Under the pieces are notes generated by a model that did no database searches, was not told the DNA's origin, and saw nothing but the letters and a program-made list of their open reading frames with translations. The position numbers and the translations under genes are program-made. This document shows positions 37,510 through 45,856 of a stretch of DNA of 64,000 nt, piece by piece. The stretch covers positions 1 to 64,000 of the forward strand of contig CAUJNA010001245.1 in NCBI GenBank assembly GCA_963377175.1. Direction: 5' to 3'. This stretch comes from Effrenium voratum. Taxonomy: Eukaryota; Sar; Dinophyceae; Suessiales; Symbiodiniaceae. Numbering within the stretch: position 1 is the stretch's first letter; each line of letters begins with the position of its first letter.

Positions 37510-40269
37510 TTGCCTTCAATAAATTTAACAAACTTTGAAAATGTTGTAGCGCACACAATTAGTGAAATAAATGATACGGGAATACAAGATATAAAGACCA
37601 TATACGCCAGTCAAACAGATATAATTGATTTACTCAACAACAAAGCAGACCAATTAGACACTTACACAAAAGCTCAAATTGATAGTAATTTTTACACAAA
37701 AATAGAATCATATAACAAAACAGAAGTTAATGTATTATCAAATAATATTAGTTCAAATGCTTATTTTATTATGAATAATACAGCAACATTAGCAAGTAAT
37801 TTAGTTAATGTTTCATCAAATACATTTTTAATAGGTAATCTGACAATAACTTCAAATACAAATTTTTAATAATATTTCATCAAATACACATTTAACAAAT
37901 AATTTGAATTCTACTATAACGACTAATTTTAATAATATTAGTTCTAATACTAATTTAATTAATGCACATATTAATAATATTTCTTCAAATACTACTTTAA
38001 TAAATACAAATATTAATAATACTTCATCAAATACACATTTAATAAATAATTTGAATTCTACTGTAACAACTAATTTTAATAATATTTCATCAAATTCTCA
38101 TTTAATATCTCAATTACAAACAGGTTCATTTAATGAAGCAGATTATTATAATAAAACAACAACTAATAATTTATTATCAGAAAAGTTTAACACATCAGTA
38201 TTAAATAATACATTAATACATAATATAACAACTACTGCAACTTTCAAAATAGCAGAATTTGGAAATTATAACAATTTCTTTGAAATGTATAATAATTATT
38301 TTGATAGTTATGTTTATGGAAGTTTGACTGGTTCAACTATGTTTTTAAATCAACGTGGTTTTGGCGATGTAGAAATTAATAATTCTTCAACTTTTCAAAA
38401 TGATAAAATAATATTAAATCATAATACTACAATATTAAGTAATTTACAAGTATCGGGTGTATTTTCGTGTTCATCTATTTTAGATATAGCAGGTTCAGAT
38501 GCTCGTTATGTTTTACAATCAGATGGATTAAGTGGATTAATAACGGGAAATACAAATACAATTAATTCAATAATTACAAATGATAGCGCACAAGATACAG
38601 TAATAAGTCAAAAATTAGACAAAGTTAATACAACTGCACAAACAGTAAACTCTCCATTAATACTTAGTTTAACAGATAATACTAATCCAATATTTAGAAT
38701 CCAGGACGCAGTTAGTAACCAAAGACTCGAATTTAAAAGAGGATGCCAGTTAGACTCTTATCAAGGACTAACAGGTGCTACGCCTTATAGATTATGGTTA
38801 GGATGGAACACAGGAGATGTCATTATTGGAAGGCCTAATAATGCTTCAAGAATTACGATTAACGGTAATGTTCATACTTCGTATAATTTTGCTCAAGCAC
38901 ACGGAACATCATATTTTGAAGGTGCTGTTTATATGAAAGGAAAGTTATTTACAAATAATGATTTTTCAACAGATATTAAAACACAAATTGATAATATCAA
39001 TACTTCAATAAATGGACTAGAACCATATTTAGAAACATATACACCAGATGCAACAGAAGGTTTTTATATACATCATCCTAATTTTGTTGCTGTTAGCGTT
39101 GGTGATTTTACTAATGCCAGTAATCAATATATGATGTGTGATGGATTAGTGAAAAAACTATTTTTAATAAACCTGTTGACGTGTTAGGTAATATTTATAC
39201 GAATGCTGCTGTTAATTGTGATAATGTTAATATTGATGCTGATGGTAAATTAACAATTGATACAAATTGTGAATTATATAGATATGTTAGTGCTTTTTCA
39301 TCTTTTGATATGAGGAATAGTGATGCCAATTCTTCAATTAGATTTATTGCTGTTCAATCTAATATAGTTGGAGCAGTTAATATTTCTACTGGATGGACTT
39401 TTAATACAAGCACTGTTGATGTAATGGGTAATTTATTTGCTGATGATATTTATGTTAAAAGCGGGGGAGCATTAAGAAGCAATAATATAGCGCCTAATGG
39501 TGGTACATTGGTAACTGTTGATACTAATATGGCAATACAAAATACATATTTAGCAACTAATACCATTCAATCATTCGATTTAACAACGGTTTATTTTTTA
39601 AATAATATTTCAATGACTACTGGAACAGATCTAAAGATGGGAACAAGTGAAATATCAACTTATTACGATGGAGCTAGTTTATCTACGATTGATGTAATAT
39701 TTAGAACATCAAATACAGCGTTTAGAGTTGCTGATAGTTCTACTACCCCTTCTGTTTTATTATCTATTGATAAGACATTTGGAACAACAGTAAATACTGA
39801 AAGTTTTACAAATAATGCTCCATCGACTTTTAATGAAAATGTAACAGTTGTTAATACAAAAACATTATTTGTAAATGATATTCAAGATGCTTCAGGTGAT
39901 GCTATTGATATTACTGCCGGAACTGTAACCATAAATGGAAGTCTAATAGATAATTCCGATGCAAGATTGAAATATGATGTAGATTTACTTAAAAGTAATT
40001 GTATTAGTATGATTAAGAAATTCAAACCTAAAAAATTCAAAAGAAAAGATAGAGACGATAAGGATGCAATCCATATAGGTTATATTGCTGATGATTTATT
40101 AAAAGCAGTTCCGAAAGAAATTAGTAATGTAGTTCATACCGAACGTGAATATTTAGGTATTGAATATACAAAAGTTCCAATATTATTACATAAAGCTTTA
40201 CTGGAAGTGATAGATAAAGTAGAAAAATTAGAAAAAGAAATTAAGGAATTGAAAAATCAAGCTAAATAA
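37510..40269 (+). CDS. Fibre-like protein with C-terminal peptidase S74 chaperone, frame-broken twice
   Basis: Three frames (37510-37869, 37904-39187, 39181-40269) form one ~920-residue protein. The first break is an extra T at 37,865, the second a missing A at 39,152. The N-terminal third has YTKAQIDSNFYTK and then about 15-residue Asn-rich repeats (NNISSNTHLINNL, TTNFNNISSN), as in trimeric adhesins and tail fibres. The C-terminal ~100 residues start DNSDARLKYDV, the Ser-Asp signature of the S74 intramolecular chaperone that trimerises the fibre and then cleaves itself. They continue IGYIADDLLKAVPKEI and end in a coiled coil. The likely role is host attachment. The start reads TTG; an ATG may have been lost. 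Confidence 0.78.
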
Positions 40270-40278
40270 TAATATATA

Positions 40279-40491
40279 ATGGGTAATTCAAATAGTATTG
40301 TTGAAACTTCAAGTATTGATAAAATCAATGATATTGATGTAGAACAATTAGACTTAAGTAATATTGACAAATTACAGTTGAACGCAATTAAGCAAATGAG
40401 TGAAAGATTAGAAAAACTGGAGACAATGAAATGTGACAAACTAGTATATAAATTACCAGCGTTGAATTTGTGTAGTTATAGTTTGTTCTGA
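40279..40491 (+). CDS. 70-residue MGNS-start coiled-coil protein
   Basis: The product begins MGNSNSIVETSS, an N-terminal Gly that could be myristoylated, then a leucine-spaced helix (LDLSNIDKLQLNAIKQMSER). It follows the fibre gene by nine bases and ends in the hairpin shared with the convergent GIY-YIG gene. It may anchor or accompany the fibre; that is positional inference. Confidence 0.5.
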   Translation: MGNSNSIVETSSIDKINDIDVEQLDLSNIDKLQLNAIKQMSERLEKLETMKCDKLVYKLPALNLCSYSLF

Positions 40492-40526
40492 ATTAATAAT
40501 ATTAAAAAATATTAATATTATTAATT
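40491..40526. terminator. Bidirectional hairpin between convergent genes
   Basis: AATTAATAATATTAA and its exact complement around a six-base A-rich loop. The stop codons of both flanking convergent genes touch the two arms. Confidence 0.7.
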
Positions 40527-41276
40527 ATTGTTCTGGGGTTTCTTCTGGTTGTTGTATTGAGTTTAGATATGCTTGGTGTTTTCTCCTTGTTATATGTCTT
40601 GGTAGGTTATGGTTCAATAACTTTTGACCACATTCACAAACAATTTCTTCTTTCGTATTATTATACCAGTTTTTCATCATTAGCTTTACTTCTTCCTTAT
40701 GTTCTTCTCTATATTTTTTTACATTGTATTGAGTTGTTCTCCTTCCCTCCGTGATTATGATATTTGTCTTTCCTCGCTTCCTTAATTTCATCCTTTTTAA
40801 CCAGTATCTTTCTCTTGCATTTTCTTTCATTTTATCACTAAAATTTTCGTATTTTGCTTTGTCTCTTTCTTTGTATTTGTCAGGATTTTGTTTTCTGTCT
40901 TCCTTTTTCCACTCACTATACTTTTCTGCTTGTTCTAATCTGTCTTCATCTGTTGCTATTGGATTTATTTGATTTAAAGTCGCTTTTAGTTGTTCTTTAT
41001 ATTTTCTTTCTTTCATTGATGCTTCTAAACGGTTTTCACATTTCAAATTAGTTATTAAAACCATTTCAAAATTAATCCATCCTCCATTTTCACGAATAAA
41101 TCGATATACATATTGATTGTAGTTTTTACCGTTTTCTTTCTCAATATTATTTTATGAGCACATTTTCGTTTAACACAATTTGTAGTATGTCCAACATAAC
41201 AGTCTTTGATACTTAAATTTTTACAAACAATTTTATAAAAATAAGTATTAGAATAGTCCATTACCTTTTTAGGCAT
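40525..41276 (-). CDS. GIY-YIG endonuclease with coiled coil and C-terminal zinc finger, frame-broken
   Basis: ORF 41055-41276 starts at 41276 and has YFYKIVCKNLSIKDCYVGHT, the GIY and YIG elements, followed by the conserved Arg/Lys-His block (VKRKCAHK). A missing A near 41,150 shifts the frame; the continuation reads YVYRFIRENGGW and MVLI, the typical downstream strand and Glu region. ORF 40525-41064 then gives CENRLEASMKERKYKEQLKA, repeats of EKYSEWKKEDRKQNPDKYKE type and CECGQKLLNHNLPRHITRRK plus H, a C2H2-type finger. The whole is ~250 residues. It is a homing-type or repair-type nuclease; the coil-finger module recurs in other genes here. Confidence 0.75.
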
Positions 41277-41309
41277 TGTATAAGATTATATAGGATATAT
41301 CTTTAAATA

Positions 41310-42080
41310 TTATTTATCAGATATTCTTAAATAATGTGAAAACTTTTTCATAAACATTTTATCTGGGTTCTTTTCTAAAAGGTTAATATATAAGAAACTA
41401 TGTGGTTCGTCAGTTGCGGTCTCATATATTTTATAAATTAGTTTCTTGCTTTCGTGTAAATTATCGTTTCTAACAATTGCTGATAATTCATCTTGTAATA
41501 TTTCTATCTCTTTGTAGTTTCTAACTTTATAATAAAACAAATGACTTATATTTACTCTAATAATTGGTGGCACAGTTGATGATTTTTGAAGACTGACAAG
41601 CGTTGATATTCCACTATGACGTCCCCTACAGAATAAAGAATTTAACAATTTGTTATTTCTTGTTATTGCTGGGTTATCAGATACATCATCTAAAATTATC
41701 AAAATATTAAATAACTTCTTCATTCCTTGTTTTTTCTGGTATTCAATTATTTTATTTTGAGTTTCTATAACTCTTTCTAAATCTTCAACATTGAACTCAT
41801 CCCACCAACACGATTCTTTATCAGTATCAACTTTTAAACCTTCTTTAATGTATTTTTTAACAGGCAACCAAATGCTATCCAAATTTACAGATGGGGACCA
41901 GATAAAAATTCTTTCATATGCTCCTCTATAAATATCAAGTATCATTGATACAAGTAGCGTCGATTTTCCAGAGCCTGACGGGCCCACAATCATAGCTCTC
42001 ATCGGCAATTTAGGGACGACCTCGTGCTTGCTTTGCTTAAAGTCATATTTGATTTCATCAATTGGTTTTACATCAGGCAT
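41310..42080 (-). CDS. A32-like FtsK/HerA genome-packaging ATPase
   Basis: The 256-residue ORF has RAMIVGPSGSGKSTLLVSMI (Walker A near residue 33), FIWSPS, and FNILIILDDVSDN (Walker B), followed by LNSLFCRGRHSGISTLVSLQ and the arginine-containing helix VRNYKEIEILQDEL. This is the DNA-packaging ATPase of the Polinton/PLV/NCLDV lineage, which pumps the genome into the capsid. The frame is unbroken and starts at an ATG that gives the usual short leader before Walker A. It is transcribed toward the GIY-YIG gene. Confidence 0.88.
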   Translation of the reverse strand: MPDVKPIDEIKYDFKQSKHEVVPKLPMRAMIVGPSGSGKSTLLVSMILDIYRGAYERIFIWSPSVNLDSIWLPVKKYIKEGLKVDTDKESCWWDEFNVEDLERVIETQNKIIEYQKKQGMKKLFNILIILDDVSDNPAITRNNKLLNSLFCRGRHSGISTLVSLQKSSTVPPIIRVNISHLFYYKVRNYKEIEILQDELSAIVRNDNLHESKKLIYKIYETATDEPHSFLYINLLEKNPDKMFMKKFSHYLRISDK

Positions 42081-42304
42081 AATAAAATAATATTAAAGAT
42101 ATTTAGAAAATAATTTAATATTATTTATTGTATGAAAGCATTGCTATGATATGAATGGTGTCCATCGTAGTAGAACAGGCTCTTTCATCAACTTCAATCA
42201 ATAAGCATTGAAGATAATTAGTTTTGTGTCTTGCTCGCGTGTGCAATGAAAACCCAAGTGCTGTGCCCCACCAATATTCTATTATGCATGAAAATAATAA
42301 GATC
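42081..42304. other. Intergenic region between ATPase and the zinc-finger ORF with a GC-richer patch
   Basis: The patch 42,150-42,290 is visibly less AT-rich than the rest of the element (contains TGTGTCTTGCTCGCGTGTGC). Its only frame, a 61-codon minus-strand one, has no coding look. It might be a structured RNA, promoter region or small insertion. I cannot assign it. Confidence 0.3.
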
Positions 42305-42329
42305 AAATAATTATTTTTAATAATTATTT
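42305..42329. terminator. Perfect hairpin
   Basis: AAATAATTATT and AATAATTATTT pair perfectly around TTT, immediately before the plus-strand zinc-finger ORF. Confidence 0.55.
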
Positions 42330-42344
42330 CATCTTATTATTTAT

Positions 42345-42557
42345 ATGACTATTATCCATTGCAGTTGTGGTAAAACTTATGATGACAAATATTTATTTAA
42401 ACATCTAAATTCAAAACATCATCATAAATTTGTGGAATATAGATGGAATAAAGACGATACAATGAAAAAACTGTACAACTCTAGGAAAAAAGTTCTAGAA
42501 CTTGATAGAACTTATCAAGTTCTATCAAGTTGTACAAGAAAAGAAAGACAGAAATGA
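42345..42557 (+). CDS. 70-residue C2H2-type zinc-finger protein
   Basis: The product MTIIHCSCGKTYDDKYLFKH continues LNSKHHHKF, a C-x-C...H...H finger, followed by a charged helix. The finger resembles the C-terminal finger of the GIY-YIG and TIR genes (CxCGxxY...L..H..SKxH). It is small and intact. A DNA-binding regulatory role is possible. Confidence 0.55.
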   Translation: MTIIHCSCGKTYDDKYLFKHLNSKHHHKFVEYRWNKDDTMKKLYNSRKKVLELDRTYQVLSSCTRKERQK

Positions 42558-42584
42558 AAAACATAATTTATCGTATTATTTAAT

Positions 42585-42773
42585 ATGGAAAGGAGTTATT
42601 CAGATTATATTGATATAATAGATGAAGTAGAGAATATAGAACAAGTAATAATAACTGACAACAGATGTAAGAAAGTATGCTTTTATACATTAGAATTAAT
42701 AAAATTAGGAATACAATATACCAAAAATAAAAATGTAAATATTAATATAAATGCCAAGAAAGAAAAAGAGTAA
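42585..42773 (+). CDS. 62-residue small protein
   Basis: The ORF (MERSYSDYIDIIDEVENIEQ) is acidic at the start and Lys/Asn-rich at the end. Its last 23 bases overlap the start of the next gene, consistent with compact viral organisation. No family recognised. Confidence 0.4.
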   Translation: MERSYSDYIDIIDEVENIEQVIITDNRCKKVCFYTLELIKLGIQYTKNKNVNININAKKEKE

Positions 42774-43068
42774 AAGCAAACAAAGACCAATGCCAGATAT
42801 TGAAGCTCGGAAAAAAACAACGGAAAGTGCTAAATCAAAGGGTGAAAGTAAAGCTGTAAAATGCGATAAATGTAATCATGTTATGCATTTTAAGAATGAA
42901 TTGACGGCAGATAAAAAAGATGGTGTTAAGGTTAGTTGTGTCCCATGTATGTTTTCTTTTAAAAAAACAGATAAAGATTTTAATATTCAGAAAAATTCAG
43001 GAGGCGATATGGTTATTGAAACTAACGAACATTTGATTAATGTTAGTTTCAACAGGGACATAAGTTAG
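42751..43068 (+). CDS. Small zinc-ribbon-like protein with basic N-terminus
   Basis: The 105-residue product has MPRKKKSKSKQRP at its start, then CDKCNHVMHF and VSCVPCMFSF, two CxxC pairs about 27 residues apart, as in a zinc ribbon. The basic head could bind DNA or act as a nuclear-localisation signal. The frame is unbroken. It may be a transcription or DNA-binding factor; the evidence is limited to the motif. Confidence 0.55.
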   Translation: MPRKKKSKSKQRPMPDIEARKKTTESAKSKGESKAVKCDKCNHVMHFKNELTADKKDGVKVSCVPCMFSFKKTDKDFNIQKNSGGDMVIETNEHLINVSFNRDIS

Positions 43069-43152
43069 TATTTAAAGAGTAGATTTTACATTAAATCAAT
43101 TTTATAAATAAATAATTAAATAAATAAATATCTAATTATTTGTATAATCATA

Positions 43153-43497
43153 ATGCCAACTATGAAAAGAGAAGACCGTAGAGTTATAATTTTTGACGAT
43201 GAAGAAATTAAAGACCTATTCAATGGTGATGAAAACTTTGCTAAACAATTGAGCGAAGAATATTTTTATTGGTTTGATGCTAAATTCAATGATAAATATT
43301 TTATGAAAGGTATAACTAAACCGGATAAATTTGATAAAATATTGAAATTTTATGAACTCACAAATGACAAGGAAGGTTTAATAAAAATGAACAATAAAAT
43401 TGGCGAAAGACTGTTAGAATATGATTTATTTACATATGTAACATTAGATTATTCAGGTAAACTGTATGATGAAACGCATAAATACATATTTAAATAA
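43153..43497 (+). CDS. 114-residue hypothetical protein
   Basis: The ORF (MPTMKREDRRVIIFDDEEIK) is intact, acidic and aromatic-rich (YFYWFDAKFNDKYF). An AT-rich palindromic zone precedes it. No domain recognised. Confidence 0.55.
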   Translation: MPTMKREDRRVIIFDDEEIKDLFNGDENFAKQLSEEYFYWFDAKFNDKYFMKGITKPDKFDKILKFYELTNDKEGLIKMNNKIGERLLEYDLFTYVTLDYSGKLYDETHKYIFK

Positions 43498-43527
43498 ATA
43501 ATTATATAAATAAATATATATATAGAA

Positions 43528-43857
43528 ATGTCTGAAGTTGAGAATGATGCTATTTCTGAACTATCAAGGAAGATAATGACAGTTAGTAAAAATGTTAAAC
43601 TGTTGTACGAGATGATAAAAACTATTGACCAGAAACTTGATGCAAAGGCAAACGAACCAAAAGATAACAATGAAGAGAAGGAAAAGATTGATAAGATCTT
43701 TGAAAAGAAAGGGATAGGCAGACCCAGCGGTGATTATGACACGAAGCGTAAAAAATATTGTGATATGTTAAATAAGGGACAAATCAAAAGTCCAAAAGAA
43801 CAAACATTAGAATACTATAAGATCATTAAGGAAGATGATAAATATGTATATTTCTAA
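43528..43857 (+). CDS. 109-residue coiled-coil protein
   Basis: The ORF (MSEVENDAISELSRKIMTVS) forms a heptad-like helix (KNVKLLYEMIKTIDQKLDAK), then an EKKGIGRPSGDY segment, where GRPSGD is hook-like (AT-hook-type GRP core), then a basic tail. A short DNA-binding protein is possible. The frame is intact and just upstream of the methyltransferase. Confidence 0.5.
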   Translation: MSEVENDAISELSRKIMTVSKNVKLLYEMIKTIDQKLDAKANEPKDNNEEKEKIDKIFEKKGIGRPSGDYDTKRKKYCDMLNKGQIKSPKEQTLEYYKIIKEDDKYVYF

Positions 43858-43887
43858 AACATTATCTAAACCATTCTAATAAACAAT

Positions 43888-44502
43888 ATGAATTTATTAG
43901 AATTATTTAGTGGAACTGGAAGTGTAGGAACCATAGCAAAGTCACTCGGTTATAATGTCATCTCATTAGACTTGAAAAATGCTGATATTAATTGTGATAT
44001 TTTGGAATGGGATTATAAACAATTTGACAGAAACCATTTTGATTTTATTTGGAGCAGTCCCCCGTGCACCGAATACAGCAAAGCAAAAACGACAGGAATT
44101 AGGAATATTGAATATGCTAATAGTATAGTTTTAAAAACTATTGAGATTATCAAATATTTTAATCCAACATATTTTGTAATCGAAAATCCTCAAACTGGAT
44201 TATTAAAAAGTCAGGAGTTTATGAATGAGTTTGATTTTAAAGATGTTGATTATTGCAAATATGGATTTAAATACAAAAAACGCACTAGACTTTGGAATAA
44301 CATTACGAATTTGACACCTAGAGATTTATGTAATAGAGATTGTGGAAAAATAAGGAATAATAAACATATTGAAACTGCGCAACGACTGCCATCAAAAACT
44401 AAAGCAGAATGGGGGGATAATTATGTAATACATAAGCAGGAAGATTTATACAAAATACCTGCTGAATTGATTTGTGAGATTTTGACGAGTTTGACAGATT
44501 AA
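43888..44502 (+). CDS. C5-cytosine DNA methyltransferase (short, phage/virus type)
   Basis: The 204-residue ORF shows motif I (LLELFSGTGSVG at residue 3), motif IV with the catalytic Cys (IWSSPPCTEYS, near residue 60), motif VI-like YFVIENPQTGLLKS, and YCKYGFKYKKRTRLWNN, which resembles motif VIII. The target-recognition region is short, as in compact Dcm-like viral enzymes. It would transfer a methyl group from S-adenosylmethionine to cytosine C5 in DNA. No restriction enzyme partner is seen, so protection, host-methylation mimicry or silencing avoidance are options (inference). Confidence 0.82.
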   Translation: MNLLELFSGTGSVGTIAKSLGYNVISLDLKNADINCDILEWDYKQFDRNHFDFIWSSPPCTEYSKAKTTGIRNIEYANSIVLKTIEIIKYFNPTYFVIENPQTGLLKSQEFMNEFDFKDVDYCKYGFKYKKRTRLWNNITNLTPRDLCNRDCGKIRNNKHIETAQRLPSKTKAEWGDNYVIHKQEDLYKIPAELICEILTSLTD

Positions 44503-44509
44503 GGAATTT

Positions 44510-44745
44510 GAGGTTGGGAGGATGATGAAATGGTCATTTACTCATTTGGATGGTCATTTGGTCATTTTCTCATTGGTTGTAAAGGTAAAATGCCTTTTAA
44601 AAATGAGGAAATGGTCATTTCCTCATTTTTGGTGAGTGGCGTCTCATTTTGAATGAGGAGATGGTCATATCGCTATTTGGATGAGGAAATTGTCATTTCT
44701 GTATCGGTATGGTGATTGTCTCAGTTGTTTCATTTGTAGCACTTC
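44510..44745. repeat. Non-coding block of TGGTCATTT/ATGAGGAAAT repeats with a perfect palindrome
   Basis: TGGTCAT(TT) recurs at least six times, several paired with CTCATTT or ATGAGGA. At its centre AAAAATGAGGAAATG and CATTTCCTCATTTTT (44599-44613, 44616-44630) are exact complements two bases apart. There is no gene. Candidates are a replication origin, a protein-binding array or a transcription-control region. Confidence 0.7.
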
Positions 44746-44768
44746 TTGCATGTTAATTAATACTAGTC

Positions 44769-44805
44769 CATAAACCTTACAATAAAAAACATTGTAAGAT
44801 TTATG
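44769..44805. terminator. CATAAACC hairpin, internal copy
   Basis: CATAAACCTTACAAT and ATTGTAAGATTTATG around AAAAAAC. About 75 bases downstream of its start (through TTTTGGGATTTTGGG) match the TIR edge at 45,272, so this is a third copy of the TIR inner border. Confidence 0.75.
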
Positions 44806-44895
44806 TTTTGAAATTATGGGGATTTTATATTTTGGGATTTTGGGATTTAGGGTATGGTATGATACAGGTTTAAAGGTAAATTACCTTAGTAAATT

Positions 44896-45258
44896 ATGGA
44901 GAAGCAGTATTGCAAAAGATGTAATGCAACTAAACCAGTTGAAGAATTCAACAGAATAAATAAATATTGTATAAGGTGCTTGGAAAAGGAAAGGGAAAAA
45001 CACCAGAATAATAAGGAACAAAGACATCAGCAAAGCAAAAAATACCGTGAAGCACATAAGGAAGAAATAAATGCCAGAATGAAAGAATACAGCAAAGTAT
45101 ATAATCAAATTGAAGTATTTTGTGATATTTGTCAGTGCAAAGTTAAAAAATGTAGATGGTCGGAACATAAAAAAACTCAGAAGCATAATAACAATCAGAA
45201 GCAAAAGGAAACACCAACTATTATTGAAGAAACACCTGTTGATATTGAAACAATATGA
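44896..45258 (+). CDS. Zinc-finger/coil protein related to the TIR gene
   Basis: The 120-residue ORF has CKRCNATKPVEEF and YCIRCLEKE (CxxC pairs), a charged repeat (HQQSKKYREAHKEEINARMK), then VFCDICQCKVKKCRWSEHKK and TQKH. It has the same architecture as the TIR proteins and as the gene at 61.0-61.5 kb, but a longer coil. Its upstream region repeats the TIR inner border, so gene and leader seem to have been duplicated from the TIR end. It ends 13 bases before the hairpin at 45,272. Confidence 0.65.
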   Translation: MEKQYCKRCNATKPVEEFNRINKYCIRCLEKEREKHQNNKEQRHQQSKKYREAHKEEINARMKEYSKVYNQIEVFCDICQCKVKKCRWSEHKKTQKHNNNQKQKETPTIIEETPVDIETI

Positions 45259-45271
45259 ATTGAAATTACAC

Positions 45272-45308
45272 CATAAACCTTACAATAAAAAACATTGTAA
45301 GATTTATG
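45272..45308. terminator. CATAAACC hairpin at the inner TIR border
   Basis: CATAAACCTTACAAT and ATTGTAAGATTTATG around AAAAAAC, 13 bases past the stop codon of the 44.9-kb gene. Confidence 0.7.
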
Positions 45309-45422
45309 TTTTGAAATTATGGGGATTTTATATTTTGGGATTTTGGAAAAATATATTTTGGGAATTTGGGATTTGTGTAAGATGGTTTTGACCTAAAGGA
45401 AAACTATGTAACTATAGTAAGG

Positions 45423-45704
45423 ATGGATGAACCTGAAAAAACAAAATGCACTTCATGTAGATGTAAAAAACTTCCTAGTCAATTAGTTGCTGGGAAAACT
45501 TGGTGCATAGTTTGCGCAGAAAGTTGGAAGAGGTATAGGGCAAAAAATCCAGAAATAATTAAGGAGGTAAGCAAGAAATATGATGCTGAGCACCGCGAAG
45601 AAAAAAAGGCATATAATCAAAATGAAAGAGATTGTGAGGTTTGCGGTTGTAAAGTTAAAAACCCTAACTGGTCTAGACATTTGAAATGCAAAAAAACATA
45701 TTGA
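45423..45704 (+). CDS. TIR-encoded zinc-finger protein, right copy (frameshifted tail)
   Basis: It is identical to the left copy except for one residue (I for R in NPEIIKEV) until KCKK, where an A7 run (A6 on the left) shifts the frame and ends the ORF seven residues short, removing the last His-containing turn of the finger. Either the tail is really lost here or the run length is a base-call error. Confidence 0.7.
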   Translation: MDEPEKTKCTSCRCKKLPSQLVAGKTWCIVCAESWKRYRAKNPEIIKEVSKKYDAEHREEKKAYNQNERDCEVCGCKVKNPNWSRHLKCKKTY

Positions 45705-45856
45705 TAATTTAAACCGCGATTTGTAAGGATGCTGGTAGAATTTTATGATATAACTTTCTCATAAAATTTTATATTTTGAAAAATATCTGTGAACATTTAT
45801 GTAATAAGTTTGTGTGGCGGGACGATGTCTGAATGGGGGCAAGGTCTTTGGTAGGT

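Larger units (their letters stand above)
22723..45856. mobile_element. Integrated AT-rich Polinton-like virus (PLV-1), ~23.1 kb
   Basis: The segment is far more AT-rich than its flanks, is bounded by ~585-bp inverted repeats and by a 5-bp target duplication, and carries the hallmark Polinton/PLV set: rve integrase, DNA polymerase, packaging ATPase, penton and major capsid protein. Left-arm genes are mostly on the minus strand and right-arm genes mostly on the plus strand. I see no adenovirus-type maturation protease. Many genes carry single-base frame breaks in A/T runs. It is either a recently integrated and decaying copy or a good copy with homopolymer sequencing errors. Confidence 0.9.
45271..45856. 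repeat. Right terminal inverted repeat of PLV-1
   Basis: It is the reverse complement of 22,723-23,305 with scattered differences, and ends ...CTTTGGTAGGT before the GTAAC duplication. It includes the 45,272 hairpin and the right TIR zinc-finger gene. Confidence 0.9.
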
